Below are positions 33,113 through 40,506 of a stretch of DNA of 64,000 bases, piece after piece. How positions within the stretch are numbered: the stretch's first letter is position 1; the number at the start of each line of letters is the position of its first letter. Source of the stretch: Planctomycetota bacterium (lineage in GTDB: Bacteria > Planctomycetota > Phycisphaerae > Phycisphaerales > SM1A02); contig VGYX01000002.1 in the NCBI GenBank assembly GCA_016872835.1, positions 62,001-126,000 on the forward strand, given 5' to 3'. Under the pieces are notes generated by a model that searched no databases, was not told where the DNA came from, and was given only the letters and a program-made list of their open reading frames with translations. A program made the position numbers and the translations under genes.

Positions 33113-34495
33113 ATGCCCGTCCTGACCCGAACCAGCCTGATGCCAGCGCCCGTGGATCGACTCGCCGCATGGCACTTCCATGCGGGCGCGCTTGACCGCC
33201 TCCTGCCGCCGTGGCAGCGCGTGCGGGTGGAGAGCGCGAGCGGAGGCATCGCGGATGGAAGCACGGTCACGCTTCGGATCCGCCAGGGTCCGCTCACGAT
33301 CCGCTGGCTTGCGCGACATGAGCGCGTTGAACCCGGGCGATCGTTCGTCGATCGACAGGTGAAGGGGCCGTTCGCGGCGTGGGTGCACGAGCACCGTTTC
33401 CTGCCGCATGACGCGTCTCGCAGCGCGTTGGAGGACCATGTCACGTGGCGCGCGCCGGGCGGCAAGGTGGGTGCGCTGCTTGGGAATCGGCTGCTCGAAA
33501 AGGATCTCGATCGCATGTTCGCATGGCGACACCGACGCACGGCGAGCGACCTTCGCCGGCATCAGGAGTATTCGACGTCGGATGCGTTGCGCGTTGCGGT
33601 GAGCGGCGCAAGCGGACTCGTGGGTCGGCAGCTCTGCGCCTTTCTCTCGACTGGCGGGCATCAGGTCCGTCGGATCGTTCGAGGACATCCAAGTGCCGAG
33701 CGGCTGGACGTCGCTTGGGACACGCGAAGCGGCGTGGTCGACCTGCACATGCTGGATGGCGTGGATGCGGTGGTGCATCTGGCCGGCGAGAACATCGCCG
33801 ACGGTCGATGGAGCGCCCAGCGCAAGAACGCGATCCGTGACAGCCGAGTCGAGGGAACCCGTCAGATCGCCGAGGCGCTCGCGGCTCTCCCACACAAGCC
33901 CAAGGTGCTGATCGCGGCCAGCGCCATCGGCTTCTACGGTTCACGCGGTCCCGAACCGCTTGACGAGAGCAGCGCCGCGGGGCGTGGCTTCCTGCCCGAG
34001 ATCTGCATGGCCTGGGAAGAGGCGACGCGGCCCGCGGAAATGGCCGGCATTCGCGTGGTGCACCTTCGCATCGGACTGGTGATGGCGGGTGCGGGAGGTG
34101 TCCTGGCGAAGCTTCGCACGCCGTTTTCGCTGGGTCTTGGTGGTCCCGTCGGAAGTGGCCGTCAGGGCATGAGCTGGATCTCGCTCGACGATCTGATCGG
34201 AGCGGTGATGCACTGCATGCGCGACGAGTCGCTGCAGGGACCGGTGAACGCGGTGGCGCCGGATCCACGCTCCAATGCGGAGTTCGGTCGGGCCCTCGGG
34301 CGGGTGATGCGTCGGCCCGCGTTCGCGCCGCTTCCAGCCGCGGTGGTCAGCATGCTCTTTGGCGAGATGGGACGTGAACTGCTGCTGCGCGGCGCCTTTG
34401 TGCAGCCGAAGCGGCTGATCGAGCGGGGATTCCGCTTCGAGCACCCGCGTCTGGAGCAGGCGCTCGCGTTCGAACTCGGAAAGGTGGAGGACTGA
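33113..34495 (+). CDS. SRPBCC domain fused to a TIGR01777-type NAD-dependent epimerase
   Basis: The 460-residue protein joins two domains. Residues 1-155 form an SRPBCC-like ligand-binding fold ('FHAGALDRLLPPWQRVRV', 'GPFAAWVHEHRFLPHD', 'NRLLEKDLDRMFAWRHRRT'). The rest is an SDR epimerase of the TIGR01777/YfcH group: the Rossmann motif 'VAVSGASGLVGRQL', then 'VVHLAGENIADGRWS', 'KVLIAASAIGFYG' with the catalytic Tyr, and 'MSWISLDDLIGAVMH'. The biological substrate of this group is not known. The stop codon touches the ATG of the class I photolyase gene (TGAATG), and a (6-4) photolyase precedes it. Together the three suggest a light-repair unit. Confidence 0.88.
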   Translation: MPVLTRTSLMPAPVDRLAAWHFHAGALDRLLPPWQRVRVESASGGIADGSTVTLRIRQGPLTIRWLARHERVEPGRSFVDRQVKGPFAAWVHEHRFLPHDASRSALEDHVTWRAPGGKVGALLGNRLLEKDLDRMFAWRHRRTASDLRRHQEYSTSDALRVAVSGASGLVGRQLCAFLSTGGHQVRRIVRGHPSAERLDVAWDTRSGVVDLHMLDGVDAVVHLAGENIADGRWSAQRKNAIRDSRVEGTRQIAEALAALPHKPKVLIAASAIGFYGSRGPEPLDESSAAGRGFLPEICMAWEEATRPAEMAGIRVVHLRIGLVMAGAGGVLAKLRTPFSLGLGGPVGSGRQGMSWISLDDLIGAVMHCMRDESLQGPVNAVAPDPRSNAEFGRALGRVMRRPAFAPLPAAVVSMLFGEMGRELLLRGAFVQPKRLIERGFRFEHPRLEQALAFELGKVED

Positions 34496-35923
34496 ATGGC
34501 CGGGACGGTCGTCTGGTTTCGCAACGACCTTCGGTTGGATGACCAGCCGGCGGTCGCGTTCGCAGGCGCCGCAGGCGAGCCTGTCGTGCCCGTGTTCTGC
34601 TGGCACCCAGAGGGGGCGGGACGGTGGGCACCGGGAGGAGCCGGCCGGTGGTGGCTGGACCGTTCGTTGCGATCACTGGAGGCCTCGCTGGCCGCGGTCG
34701 GTTCGCGTCTGGTGATCCGTGCGCAGGACCCCGCAGTCGCGCTGATCGAGATCGCGAAGGCGACGGGTGCCACGTCGATCGCCCTCGGACGGCGCTTCGA
34801 GCCGTGGGCCGTCGCGGAGCAGGAACGCGTGGAGCAGGCATGCCGCGCGGCGGGCATCTCGACGCATGTCTTTCTTGGCAGCCTGATGTTCGATCCGGCC
34901 GAGATCCGCACGGGCAGTGGCGTTCCCTACAAGGTGTTCAGCCCCTTTTGGCGGAATTGTCTGGCACGCGAGGTGCCAGCGAAACCGAAGTCCGCGCCGA
35001 AGGCGCTGGCCGCGCCCGCATCGTGGCCCTCAGGCGTGACGGTGGACGCACTTGGATTGAAGCCGCGCATCGCGTGGGACGCGGGTCTGGCGAAAACGTG
35101 GACGCCCGGTGAGGCCGGTGGCGCCAAGCGCGCGAAGGTGTTTCTGGACGGACCGATCGGCGGATACGCCCAAGGGCGTGACGTGCCCGGTCAGGTGGGC
35201 ACGAGCATGCTCAGCCCGCATCTGGCGTGGGGCGAGGTATCACCGCGCCGGCTGTGGCATGCGGTGGAGACGCGGATGGAGGGCAAGGACAAGTCGTTTC
35301 GCATGCATGCGGACAAGTTCCGGGCGGAACTCGGATGGAGGGAGTTCGGTTGGCATGTGCTCGCGAACTTCCCGCGCACCGCCGAGGATCCGCTGCGGCC
35401 CGAGTTCCGCAATTTCCCCTGGCAGGAAAGTGCGCGGAACCTGCAGGCGTGGCAGAAGGGGCGGACGGGCTATCCGCTCATCGATGCTGGCATGCGTCAA
35501 CTCTTGCACACAGGGTGGATGCACAACCGCGTGCGCATGAGCGTGAGCAGCTTCCTCGTGAAGCACCTGCGGCAGCACTGGCTGCATGGCGCGGACTGGT
35601 TCTGGGACACGCTGGTGGACGCCGACCTTGCAAGCAACACGCTGGGCTGGCAGTGGAGCGCGGGATGCGGCGCCGACGCCGCGCCCTACTTCCGCATCTT
35701 CAATCCCACGCTGCAGGGCGAGAAGTTCGACGGCGACGGCGCGTACGTCACGCACTGGGTTCCGGAGCTCGCGAAGCTGCCGACCGACATGGTGCACCGT
35801 CCGTGGGAGATGCCGATGGCCGCGCCGGCCTATCCGGCGCCGATCGTGGATCATGCACAGGCGCGCGAGGCGGCGCTGGCGGCGCTGAAGGCGTGCAACG
35901 CGAAGGCCGGACCGGTGGAGTGA
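34496..35923 (+). CDS. phrA: Class I deoxyribodipyrimidine photo-lyase (CPD photolyase)
   Basis: The 475-residue flavoprotein repairs cyclobutane pyrimidine dimers with blue light. The N-terminal antenna domain starts 'TVVWFRNDLRLDDQPAV'. The FAD domain shows 'GTSMLSPHLAWGEVSPR', 'ELGWREFGWHVL' and 'WQKGRTGYPLIDAGMRQL', the last with the substrate-side Trp. It also shows 'WMHNRVRMSVSSFLVKHL' with the FAD-contacting Asn, and 'DADLASNTLGWQWSAGCG' with the electron-transfer Trp. These match E. coli PhrA-type enzymes. It starts directly after the SDR-fusion stop codon, so the two are almost certainly co-translated. It converges with the MFS gene, leaving three bases. Confidence 0.96.
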   Translation: MAGTVVWFRNDLRLDDQPAVAFAGAAGEPVVPVFCWHPEGAGRWAPGGAGRWWLDRSLRSLEASLAAVGSRLVIRAQDPAVALIEIAKATGATSIALGRRFEPWAVAEQERVEQACRAAGISTHVFLGSLMFDPAEIRTGSGVPYKVFSPFWRNCLAREVPAKPKSAPKALAAPASWPSGVTVDALGLKPRIAWDAGLAKTWTPGEAGGAKRAKVFLDGPIGGYAQGRDVPGQVGTSMLSPHLAWGEVSPRRLWHAVETRMEGKDKSFRMHADKFRAELGWREFGWHVLANFPRTAEDPLRPEFRNFPWQESARNLQAWQKGRTGYPLIDAGMRQLLHTGWMHNRVRMSVSSFLVKHLRQHWLHGADWFWDTLVDADLASNTLGWQWSAGCGADAAPYFRIFNPTLQGEKFDGDGAYVTHWVPELAKLPTDMVHRPWEMPMAAPAYPAPIVDHAQAREAALAALKACNAKAGPVE

Positions 35924-35926
35924 CGC

Positions 35927-37216
35927 TCAGCGGGCGACGGCGGATCGCCGCCACCGCAGCCACTCGCGCGCGGCGAGCGTCGATGCCACCGCGGCGAGCG
36001 CCAGCACGAGCCCGCGCGCGCCGAATTCGCCCGCGAGCGACATGCCGACCAGGCTCGCGATCGGTCCGCTGATGTACCCCACGCCGATGAGCGCCTCGAA
36101 ATGGCCGCCGGCGTCGACCTCGGCGTGTCCCACGCTCATCGCGTAATACAGGCTGGCGTAGTAGAGGACCGCGTGGCCCGCACCGAATGCCGCGAGCGCC
36201 ATCATCAGCGCCGGCACGGTGCCTGCTCCCATCGCAAGCAGGAATCCACCGGCCATCAGTGCGCCGCCCACGGCGAGCGTCGACCAGCGGCCGTGCCAGA
36301 AGGCCAGTCGCCACATCGCCAGCATGGCCAGCACGCGCACGGCATGCCAGGTGCTCGAGACGGGCGTCTGCCACTCGGGTGCGATGCCGATGTTGCCCGT
36401 GATGTAGGGCAGCATCGGTCCGATCGTGCCGATGAGCAGGTAGCTGGTCGGAAGCAGCGCGCGACTTGCGGATCGAAGCGGGCGATACACCGGTGGCACG
36501 GCTGGAGGCAGGCCGTCCTCCAGATGCGGGGGCGGGCTGGCCGGAAACCACGGCAGACACACGATCGCGAGCGCGCACACGGGACCGATCGCCACGATCG
36601 CGATGCGCGAGTAGTCCGTCGCGAACACCGGTCCCATGAGCACCAGTCCCGCGGCGGTGGCGGTGGTCCACACGATGTTGAACACGCCGACGGCGGATCG
36701 CAGCGCGTGGCCATGGCGACCTGACGAGAGGTAGCTCTCCACGATCGGCCACATCATCGCGCTTGCGGCGCTCACGCCCAAGGCCGTGGCGATCAGGGCC
36801 GCCACGGATCCGGTGAGCGTGAGCAGGCACATGGCCAGCGTGAACACCAGGATTCCGCCAAGCACGGTGCGCGGCGCCGCGACGGCGCCCAGTCGTTTCA
36901 GCAGGTTTCCACTGCCGAACGCGACGACCGCGTAGACCGCGGACTCCGCGACGGCCAGCCACATGTTCTCGCTCTTGGTGAAGTGGAAGTCATGCTCCGC
37001 CACGAAGGGCAGTCCCGTCCAGAGTGAGCCTGTGCCAAGGGAGCAGAGGAACGACAGCACCATCAGCGCGGGCAGTGACGCGGGACGTGCCGCGGTGAAG
37101 GTGGATTCGCCGTGCGCGTCGAACTCGCGGGTGACCTGTCCCCTCGCGGCGAGCGCGTCGAGTTCGCGCGCGAGTTCCTGGATCGTGGGCGGCTGGGCCT
37201 GGTCGTCGCGCGGCAT
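35927..37216 (-). CDS. Major facilitator superfamily protein
   Basis: The 429-residue protein has a soluble N-terminal segment of about 45 residues with many Gln, Glu and Asp. About 11-12 hydrophobic segments in the MFS pattern follow. These include 'SLWTGLPFVAEHDF' after the first helix, 'GSGNLLKRLGAVAAPRTVL' at the loop between helices 2 and 3 (the usual MFS G-rich basic loop), and 'MMWPIVESYLSSG'. A long central loop lies between helices 6 and 7. The substrate is unknown. I chose the ATG at 37216 because a TATGCT hexamer ends ten bases before it; an ATG five codons upstream overlaps that hexamer. Confidence 0.82.
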   Translation of the reverse strand: MPRDDQAQPPTIQELARELDALAARGQVTREFDAHGESTFTAARPASLPALMVLSFLCSLGTGSLWTGLPFVAEHDFHFTKSENMWLAVAESAVYAVVAFGSGNLLKRLGAVAAPRTVLGGILVFTLAMCLLTLTGSVAALIATALGVSAASAMMWPIVESYLSSGRHGHALRSAVGVFNIVWTTATAAGLVLMGPVFATDYSRIAIVAIGPVCALAIVCLPWFPASPPPHLEDGLPPAVPPVYRPLRSASRALLPTSYLLIGTIGPMLPYITGNIGIAPEWQTPVSSTWHAVRVLAMLAMWRLAFWHGRWSTLAVGGALMAGGFLLAMGAGTVPALMMALAAFGAGHAVLYYASLYYAMSVGHAEVDAGGHFEALIGVGYISGPIASLVGMSLAGEFGARGLVLALAAVASTLAAREWLRWRRSAVAR

Positions 37217-37226
37217 GAAGGGGGCG

Positions 37227-37232
37227 AGCATA
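37227..37232 (-). promoter_or_regulatory. -10 hexamer TATGCT for the MFS gene
   Basis: TATGCT on the minus strand ends ten bases before the ATG at 37216. It contains the alternative ATG at 37231, which argues for the shorter start. Confidence 0.4.
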
Positions 37233-37295
37233 AGCAGCCGCTGCGTCGCGGTGCGCTTGGGGCTGCAAGTGGCTGGGAACGACCTCCGACCCTCG

Positions 37296-37592
37296 TTATC
37301 GGCGAAGGACCCAGCGCTCGAAGGGCCAGGTCGTGAACGGGGGGATCGCCGCAAGCAAGCCGATCACAAGCACCCACAGCGGCTTTCGAAGATGCACCAT
37401 CGCCTCGATGGTGAACACCACATAGAGCACGAACAGCACGCCGTGCACGGGGCCCATGATCTGCACGCCGATCGGATTCTTCACCACGACGTACTTGAAC
37501 AGCATGCCAAGCAGGAGCCCGGCCCACGACCATGCCTCGGCGATCGCCATCAGGCGGAACCGTCCGACCGGTGTGAGAAGCCACGCGCGCAT
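37296..37592 (-). CDS. DUF3817 family small membrane protein
   Basis: The 98-residue integral membrane protein matches the DUF3817 family: 'GRFRLMAIAEAWSWAGLLLGMLFKY' (in parts) at the first helix, 'GPVHGVLFVLYVVF' with the conserved Gly-x-x-His at the second, and 'PPFTTWPFERW' at the C-terminus. Function is unknown; relatives are found next to varied transport and nucleotide genes. It is a single-gene unit, with TACGCT six bases before the ATG, between the MFS gene and tRNA-Arg(CCG). Confidence 0.9.
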   Translation of the reverse strand: MRAWLLTPVGRFRLMAIAEAWSWAGLLLGMLFKYVVVKNPIGVQIMGPVHGVLFVLYVVFTIEAMVHLRKPLWVLVIGLLAAIPPFTTWPFERWVLRR

Positions 37593-37598
37593 GGGCGA

Positions 37599-37604
37599 AG
37601 CGTA
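37599..37604 (-). promoter_or_regulatory. -10 hexamer TACGCT for the DUF3817 gene
   Basis: TACGCT on the minus strand ends six bases before the ATG at 37592, with no Shine-Dalgarno. Confidence 0.55.
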
Positions 37605-37644
37605 GGAGGTCGCGTCGCGCGTGGGAACGCATTCCGCGTGCTGC

Positions 37645-37650
37645 TAGACT
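37645..37650 (+). promoter_or_regulatory. -10 hexamer TAGACT for tRNA-Arg(CCG)
   Basis: TAGACT ends thirteen bases before the tRNA 5' end, a normal promoter distance for a tRNA with a short leader. A clear -35 box is not visible. Confidence 0.5.
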
Positions 37651-37663
37651 CCGCCTCTCGCTC

Positions 37664-37736
37664 GTCCTCGTAGCTCAATGGATAGAGCGCTGCCCTCCGA
37701 AGGCAGAGGTTGCGCGTTCGAGTCGCGCCGAGGACG
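37664..37736 (+). tRNA. tRNA-Arg (anticodon CCG)
   Basis: The cloverleaf is complete. The acceptor stem is GTCCTCG/CGAGGAC with discriminator G, the D-arm holds AGCTCAATGGATAGAGC, the anticodon stem is CTGCC/GGCAG around loop CTCCGAA (anticodon CCG), and the T-stem is GCGCG/CGCGC with loop TTCGAGT. CCA is not encoded. It reads CGG, which the ACG tRNA at 3913-3986 cannot read. Confidence 0.96.
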
Positions 37737-37786
37737 CTTCGCCCCGGTCCCCAGTGGCCGGGGCGTTTCGCTTCCGGGGCTCGCGC

Positions 37787-37792
37787 TAGCCT
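37787..37792 (+). promoter_or_regulatory. -10 hexamer TAGCCT for the mazG-like gene
   Basis: TAGCCT ends seven bases before the ATG at 37800, in the short gap after the tRNA gene; no Shine-Dalgarno is visible. Confidence 0.5.
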
Positions 37793-37799
37793 GCGCGTC

Positions 37800-38087
37800 A
37801 TGCGCATCGCCGAGTTCCAGCAGCACATCCGTGACCGCTACTTCGCCAGCGACAACGCCCGTGGCGCCGCAGGCACGTTCCTGTGGTTCACCGAGGAGGT
37901 GGGGGAGCTGGCGCATGCGCTGGGCAACGCGGCGCGCGGCAAGCCCGATCCTGCCAATCTGCGCGAGGAGTTCGCCGACGTGTTGGCGTGGCTCACCACG
38001 CTCGCCAACATCAGCGGCGTGGACCTGGAGCAGGCGATCCGCGAGAAGTACATGGGCAGTGACGGCGGTCCGAAGGGCGAGAAGTGA
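37800..38087 (+). CDS. MazG-like nucleotide pyrophosphohydrolase
   Basis: The 95-residue protein is a minimal all-alpha NTP pyrophosphohydrolase of the MazG/RS21-C6 type. The metal-binding acidic residues are in 'FLWFTEEVGELAHALGN' (ExxE) and 'LREEFADVLAWLTTLAN' (ExxD), the usual EEx2E...Ex2D layout. Such enzymes clear non-standard or excess nucleoside triphosphates. The compact size matches stand-alone MazG-like proteins of about 100 residues. It overlaps the HIT-like gene by four bases (GTGA), and the pair may act on related nucleotides. Confidence 0.9.
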   Translation: MRIAEFQQHIRDRYFASDNARGAAGTFLWFTEEVGELAHALGNAARGKPDPANLREEFADVLAWLTTLANISGVDLEQAIREKYMGSDGGPKGEK

Positions 38088-38491
38088 GCGCGCGGGTCGA
38101 TCTGCCCGGTGGTTGGTTCCTGAAGCCGCACGCGGCGCCGTGTCCGGTGGCGGGCTGGTGCGTGCTGGAATTGGCACGACCATGCCCAACGCTGGATGCA
38201 CTCACCCTGGACGAGAGTCGGATGATGGGTGAACACATCCATCGGGTGAGCGCGGCCATCCGCGCCGTCACCGGATGCCAGCGCGTGTATCTGCTCGCCT
38301 TCGCCGAGGCGCATCGGCAGGTGCACCTGCATCTGGTCCCGCGGCATGAGTCCGACGAGGCGACGAAGGCATGGGCACTTGCGGATCTCTACCGTGCGGT
38401 GGCCGAGGGCTCGCGACCGCCCGCCAGCGTGCAGGACAGCGAAAGGGCCTTCGCCGCGATCACGACGAAGGCCCTGATGGCTCGATCCTGA
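38084..38491 (+). CDS. HIT-like nucleotide-binding protein
   Basis: The 135-residue protein resembles the HIT superfamily of nucleotide hydrolases and transferases. The segment 'RQVHLHLVPRH' matches HxHxHxx except that the first His is Gln. The His normally used as nucleophile would be the middle one of HLHLV. The upstream region 'GWCVLELARPCPTLDALT' resembles the first strands of the HIT fold. Members act on AppppA or AMP-linked compounds, but the substrate cannot be assigned here. The GTG start overlaps the mazG stop. It converges with tsf 12 bases away, with no strong hairpin between. Confidence 0.72.
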   Translation: MSARVDLPGGWFLKPHAAPCPVAGWCVLELARPCPTLDALTLDESRMMGEHIHRVSAAIRAVTGCQRVYLLAFAEAHRQVHLHLVPRHESDEATKAWALADLYRAVAEGSRPPASVQDSERAFAAITTKALMARS

Positions 38492-38503
38492 TTCCGGCGA
38501 CGC

Positions 38504-39304
38504 TCAGGCGCCGACCGTCATGCGCACGAACTTCAGGATGCGCACGCCCGCGGGCAGCACTTCCTTCACGCGCTTCTTGTCGTCGCGCACGTAGGGCTGG
38601 CCGAGCAGGGTGACTTCCTCAAGGAACTTGCGCAGCTTGCCTTCGGCCATCTTGGCCGCGATCTGCTCGGGCTTGCCGGTGGCCTTCGCCTCGGCCTCGG
38701 CCTCGGCGCGCTTCTGCGACAGCGTGTCCGCGGACACGCCGCTCTCGTCGACCGCCAGCGGGGTGGGCACGCTTGCGGCGATGTGCTGGCAGATGCCCAC
38801 GGCCAGCGCGTCCGGCATGGTGCCCTCGTACTGCAGCAGCACGCCCAGACGGCCGTCATGGTGCACGTACTTGGCGAAGTTGCCACCCTGCAGGCAGACG
38901 CCGCGACCCAGCGAGACGTTCTCGCCGGTCTTGATTCGGATCTCGTCGATGCGCGCGGTGATCGGCGCGGTCGCCTTCACCTCGCCTGACTGCTCGCAGG
39001 CGAGCTTGCACACGGCCGAGGCCATCGCGCGGAACTCGTCGTTCTTGGCGGTGAAGTCGGTCTCGGCACGCAGCTCGCAGATGCTCGCGCGACCGCTCTC
39101 GATGCACACGGAAATGCAGCCCTGTCCGGCGGCACGATCGGTGCGCGTGTCCATCTTGCCCTTGAGCTTCTCGCGAAGCCAGGCCTCGGCCTTGGCCATG
39201 TCGCCGCCGTTCTGGGCGAGGGCCTCCTTGCAGTCCATCATGCCGAGGCCGGTGCGCTGACGCAGGGCCATCACGTCCTTCGGGTTCACTTGCACGGTGG
39301 TCAT
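38504..39304 (-). CDS. tsf: Translation elongation factor Ts
   Basis: EF-Ts reloads EF-Tu with GTP during translation. The 266-residue protein has the family start 'VMALRQRTGLGMMDCKEAL' with the N-terminal UBA-like helices, and the core 'CELRAETDFTAKNDEF' that contacts EF-Tu (TDFV in E. coli, here TDFT). It then has 'GRLGVLLQYEG' and 'VTLLGQPYVRDDKK' near the end. It has a good Shine-Dalgarno (AAGGAG, eight bases before ATG) and lies 57 bases after rpsB, the normal rpsB-tsf order. It is on the short side of the family (E. coli 283). Confidence 0.97.
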   Translation of the reverse strand: MTTVQVNPKDVMALRQRTGLGMMDCKEALAQNGGDMAKAEAWLREKLKGKMDTRTDRAAGQGCISVCIESGRASICELRAETDFTAKNDEFRAMASAVCKLACEQSGEVKATAPITARIDEIRIKTGENVSLGRGVCLQGGNFAKYVHHDGRLGVLLQYEGTMPDALAVGICQHIAASVPTPLAVDESGVSADTLSQKRAEAEAEAKATGKPEQIAAKMAEGKLRKFLEEVTLLGQPYVRDDKKRVKEVLPAGVRILKFVRMTVGA

Positions 39305-39361
39305 GCGATGTCTCCTTGCAGGTGCGGGGGTGCCGAACCGACGGCGAGCCCGCAGGCTGGA

Positions 39362-40228
39362 TCAGGCGTTCTCGACGGGAGCGGTCTCGGCGCGCTGGGC
39401 CGAACCGATGTCGCTGTCCTCGGCGCGTCCGCGGGCGCGGAACTGGCTGCGGCTGCTGCGACGGCGGCCGGCGGGAGCGGTCTCCGCGGCGGCGTCGCCT
39501 CGCATGCCTTCGCCTTCACGATCGCCGCTGGTGGCGGCGCTTTCGGAGCGCTGCGAACGGCCCTCGGCCACCGCCACGCACAACTCACGCACCACGATGT
39601 CGATCGCGCGCATGCTGTCGTCGTTGCCGGGGATCGGGATGTCCGCGAGTTCCGGGTTGCCGTCGGTGTCGATCAGGCAGATGGTCGGAATGCCGAGATT
39701 GCGGGCCTCGCGAAGCGCGTTCACCTCGCGGCCGGTGTCGATCGCCACCAGAGCACCCGGCAGCTTGGTCATGCCGCGGATGCCGTTGAGGTTGCGGAAG
39801 ATCTTCTTCTGCTCGCGGGTGAGCTGGCTCTCCATCTTCTTGGAGTAGTTGCGGATCTCGCCCGACTGCTGCAGCGACTCCAGCTCCTCGAGACGGCGCA
39901 GGCGGTCACGGATCGTGCGGAAGTTGGTCAGCGTGCCGCCGAGCCAGCGCTCGGTCACGTACGGCATCTTCGCCTCGCCGCAGCGAGCCTCGATCGAGCC
40001 GCGCGCCTGGCGCTTGGTGCCGACGAAGCAGACGTCCTTGCCCTCGGCCACGAGCTTCTGGATGAAGCGCTTGGCCAGCAGGAGGCCCTTGATGGTCTCG
40101 CGCACGTCGATCACATGGACCTGGTTACGCGTGGTGTGGATGTACGGAGCCATGCGGGGGTTCCAGTTGCTCCGGCGCTGGCCGAAGTGGATGCCCGACT
40201 CCACGAGTTCCTTGGCGAGTGACGACAT
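39362..40228 (-). CDS. rpsB: 30S ribosomal protein S2
   Basis: S2 binds the head-body junction of the small ribosomal subunit and holds S1 in many bacteria. The 288-residue protein has 'LVESGIHFGQRRSNWNPRMAPYI' (in parts), 'FVGTKRQARGSIEARC', 'VTERWLGGTLTNFRTI', 'ALVAIDTGREVNALREA' and 'IPTICLIDTDGNPE'. An extra C-terminal tail of about 45 residues rich in Arg, Ser, Gly and Glu extends beyond the normal end. An AAAGGA Shine-Dalgarno precedes the ATG by eight bases. The leader from the probable promoter at 40415-40443 is about 180 bases long and contains a strong hairpin at 40347-40375. Confidence 0.97.
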   Translation of the reverse strand: MSSLAKELVESGIHFGQRRSNWNPRMAPYIHTTRNQVHVIDVRETIKGLLLAKRFIQKLVAEGKDVCFVGTKRQARGSIEARCGEAKMPYVTERWLGGTLTNFRTIRDRLRRLEELESLQQSGEIRNYSKKMESQLTREQKKIFRNLNGIRGMTKLPGALVAIDTGREVNALREARNLGIPTICLIDTDGNPELADIPIPGNDDSMRAIDIVVRELCVAVAEGRSQRSESAATSGDREGEGMRGDAAAETAPAGRRRSSRSQFRARGRAEDSDIGSAQRAETAPVENA

Positions 40229-40346
40229 CAGAGGGATCCTTTCGTCTCTTCATCAGCAGCGACACCGGCGGAGGTCGACCGTGGATCGGGCCGCGACAGG
40301 GCGCTTGGTCTTGGGGTGGGTTCGCCACGTGGTGAGACCCGAGTAC

Positions 40347-40375
40347 CGCCCTCCGTCCACGGCGCGTGGAGGGCG
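40347..40375 (-). promoter_or_regulatory. Hairpin in the rpsB leader
   Basis: CGCCCTCC (40347-40354) pairs with GGAGGGCG (40368-40375), with an inner CCAC/GTGG pairing. It lies in the probable rpsB 5' leader. Autogenous S2 leader structures are known in several bacterial groups; whether this is one needs covariation evidence. Confidence 0.4.
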
Positions 40376-40414
40376 TCGGCCGGTTGACACAGGGTCGAGC
40401 CGGGCGAATCGGCG

Positions 40415-40443
40415 AGTCTAGCCGGTGCCGGCGTGGGCAGCAA
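40415..40443 (-). promoter_or_regulatory. Sigma-70-type promoter for rpsB-tsf
   Basis: On the minus strand TTGCTG and TAGACT are separated by exactly 17 bases. This is the best-spaced -35/-10 pair found here, and it would give rpsB a leader of about 180 bases. It contrasts with the leaderless hexamers of most other genes. Confidence 0.55.
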
Positions 40444-40462
40444 TGGGTCGCGCCGCCTTTAG

Positions 40463-40468
40463 TAGCAT
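40463..40468 (+). promoter_or_regulatory. Possible -10 hexamer TAGCAT for the phosphomannomutase gene
   Basis: TAGCAT lies 38 bases before the ATG at 40507, so transcription would start just before or within the palindrome at 40476-40491. No good -35 box is visible. Confidence 0.35.
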
Positions 40469-40475
40469 CGCCGAA

Positions 40476-40491
40476 ACCCCGAATTCGGGGT
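40476..40491 (+). promoter_or_regulatory. 16-bp perfect palindrome upstream of the phosphomannomutase gene
   Basis: ACCCCGAATTCGGGGT is a perfect inverted repeat centred 23 bases before the ATG and 8 bases after a TAGCAT hexamer. Its position at the expected transcription start suits a dimeric repressor operator or a hairpin in the mRNA leader. No regulator gene is adjacent. Confidence 0.45.
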
Positions 40492-40506
40492 GTGGAGCCC
40501 GATTCC

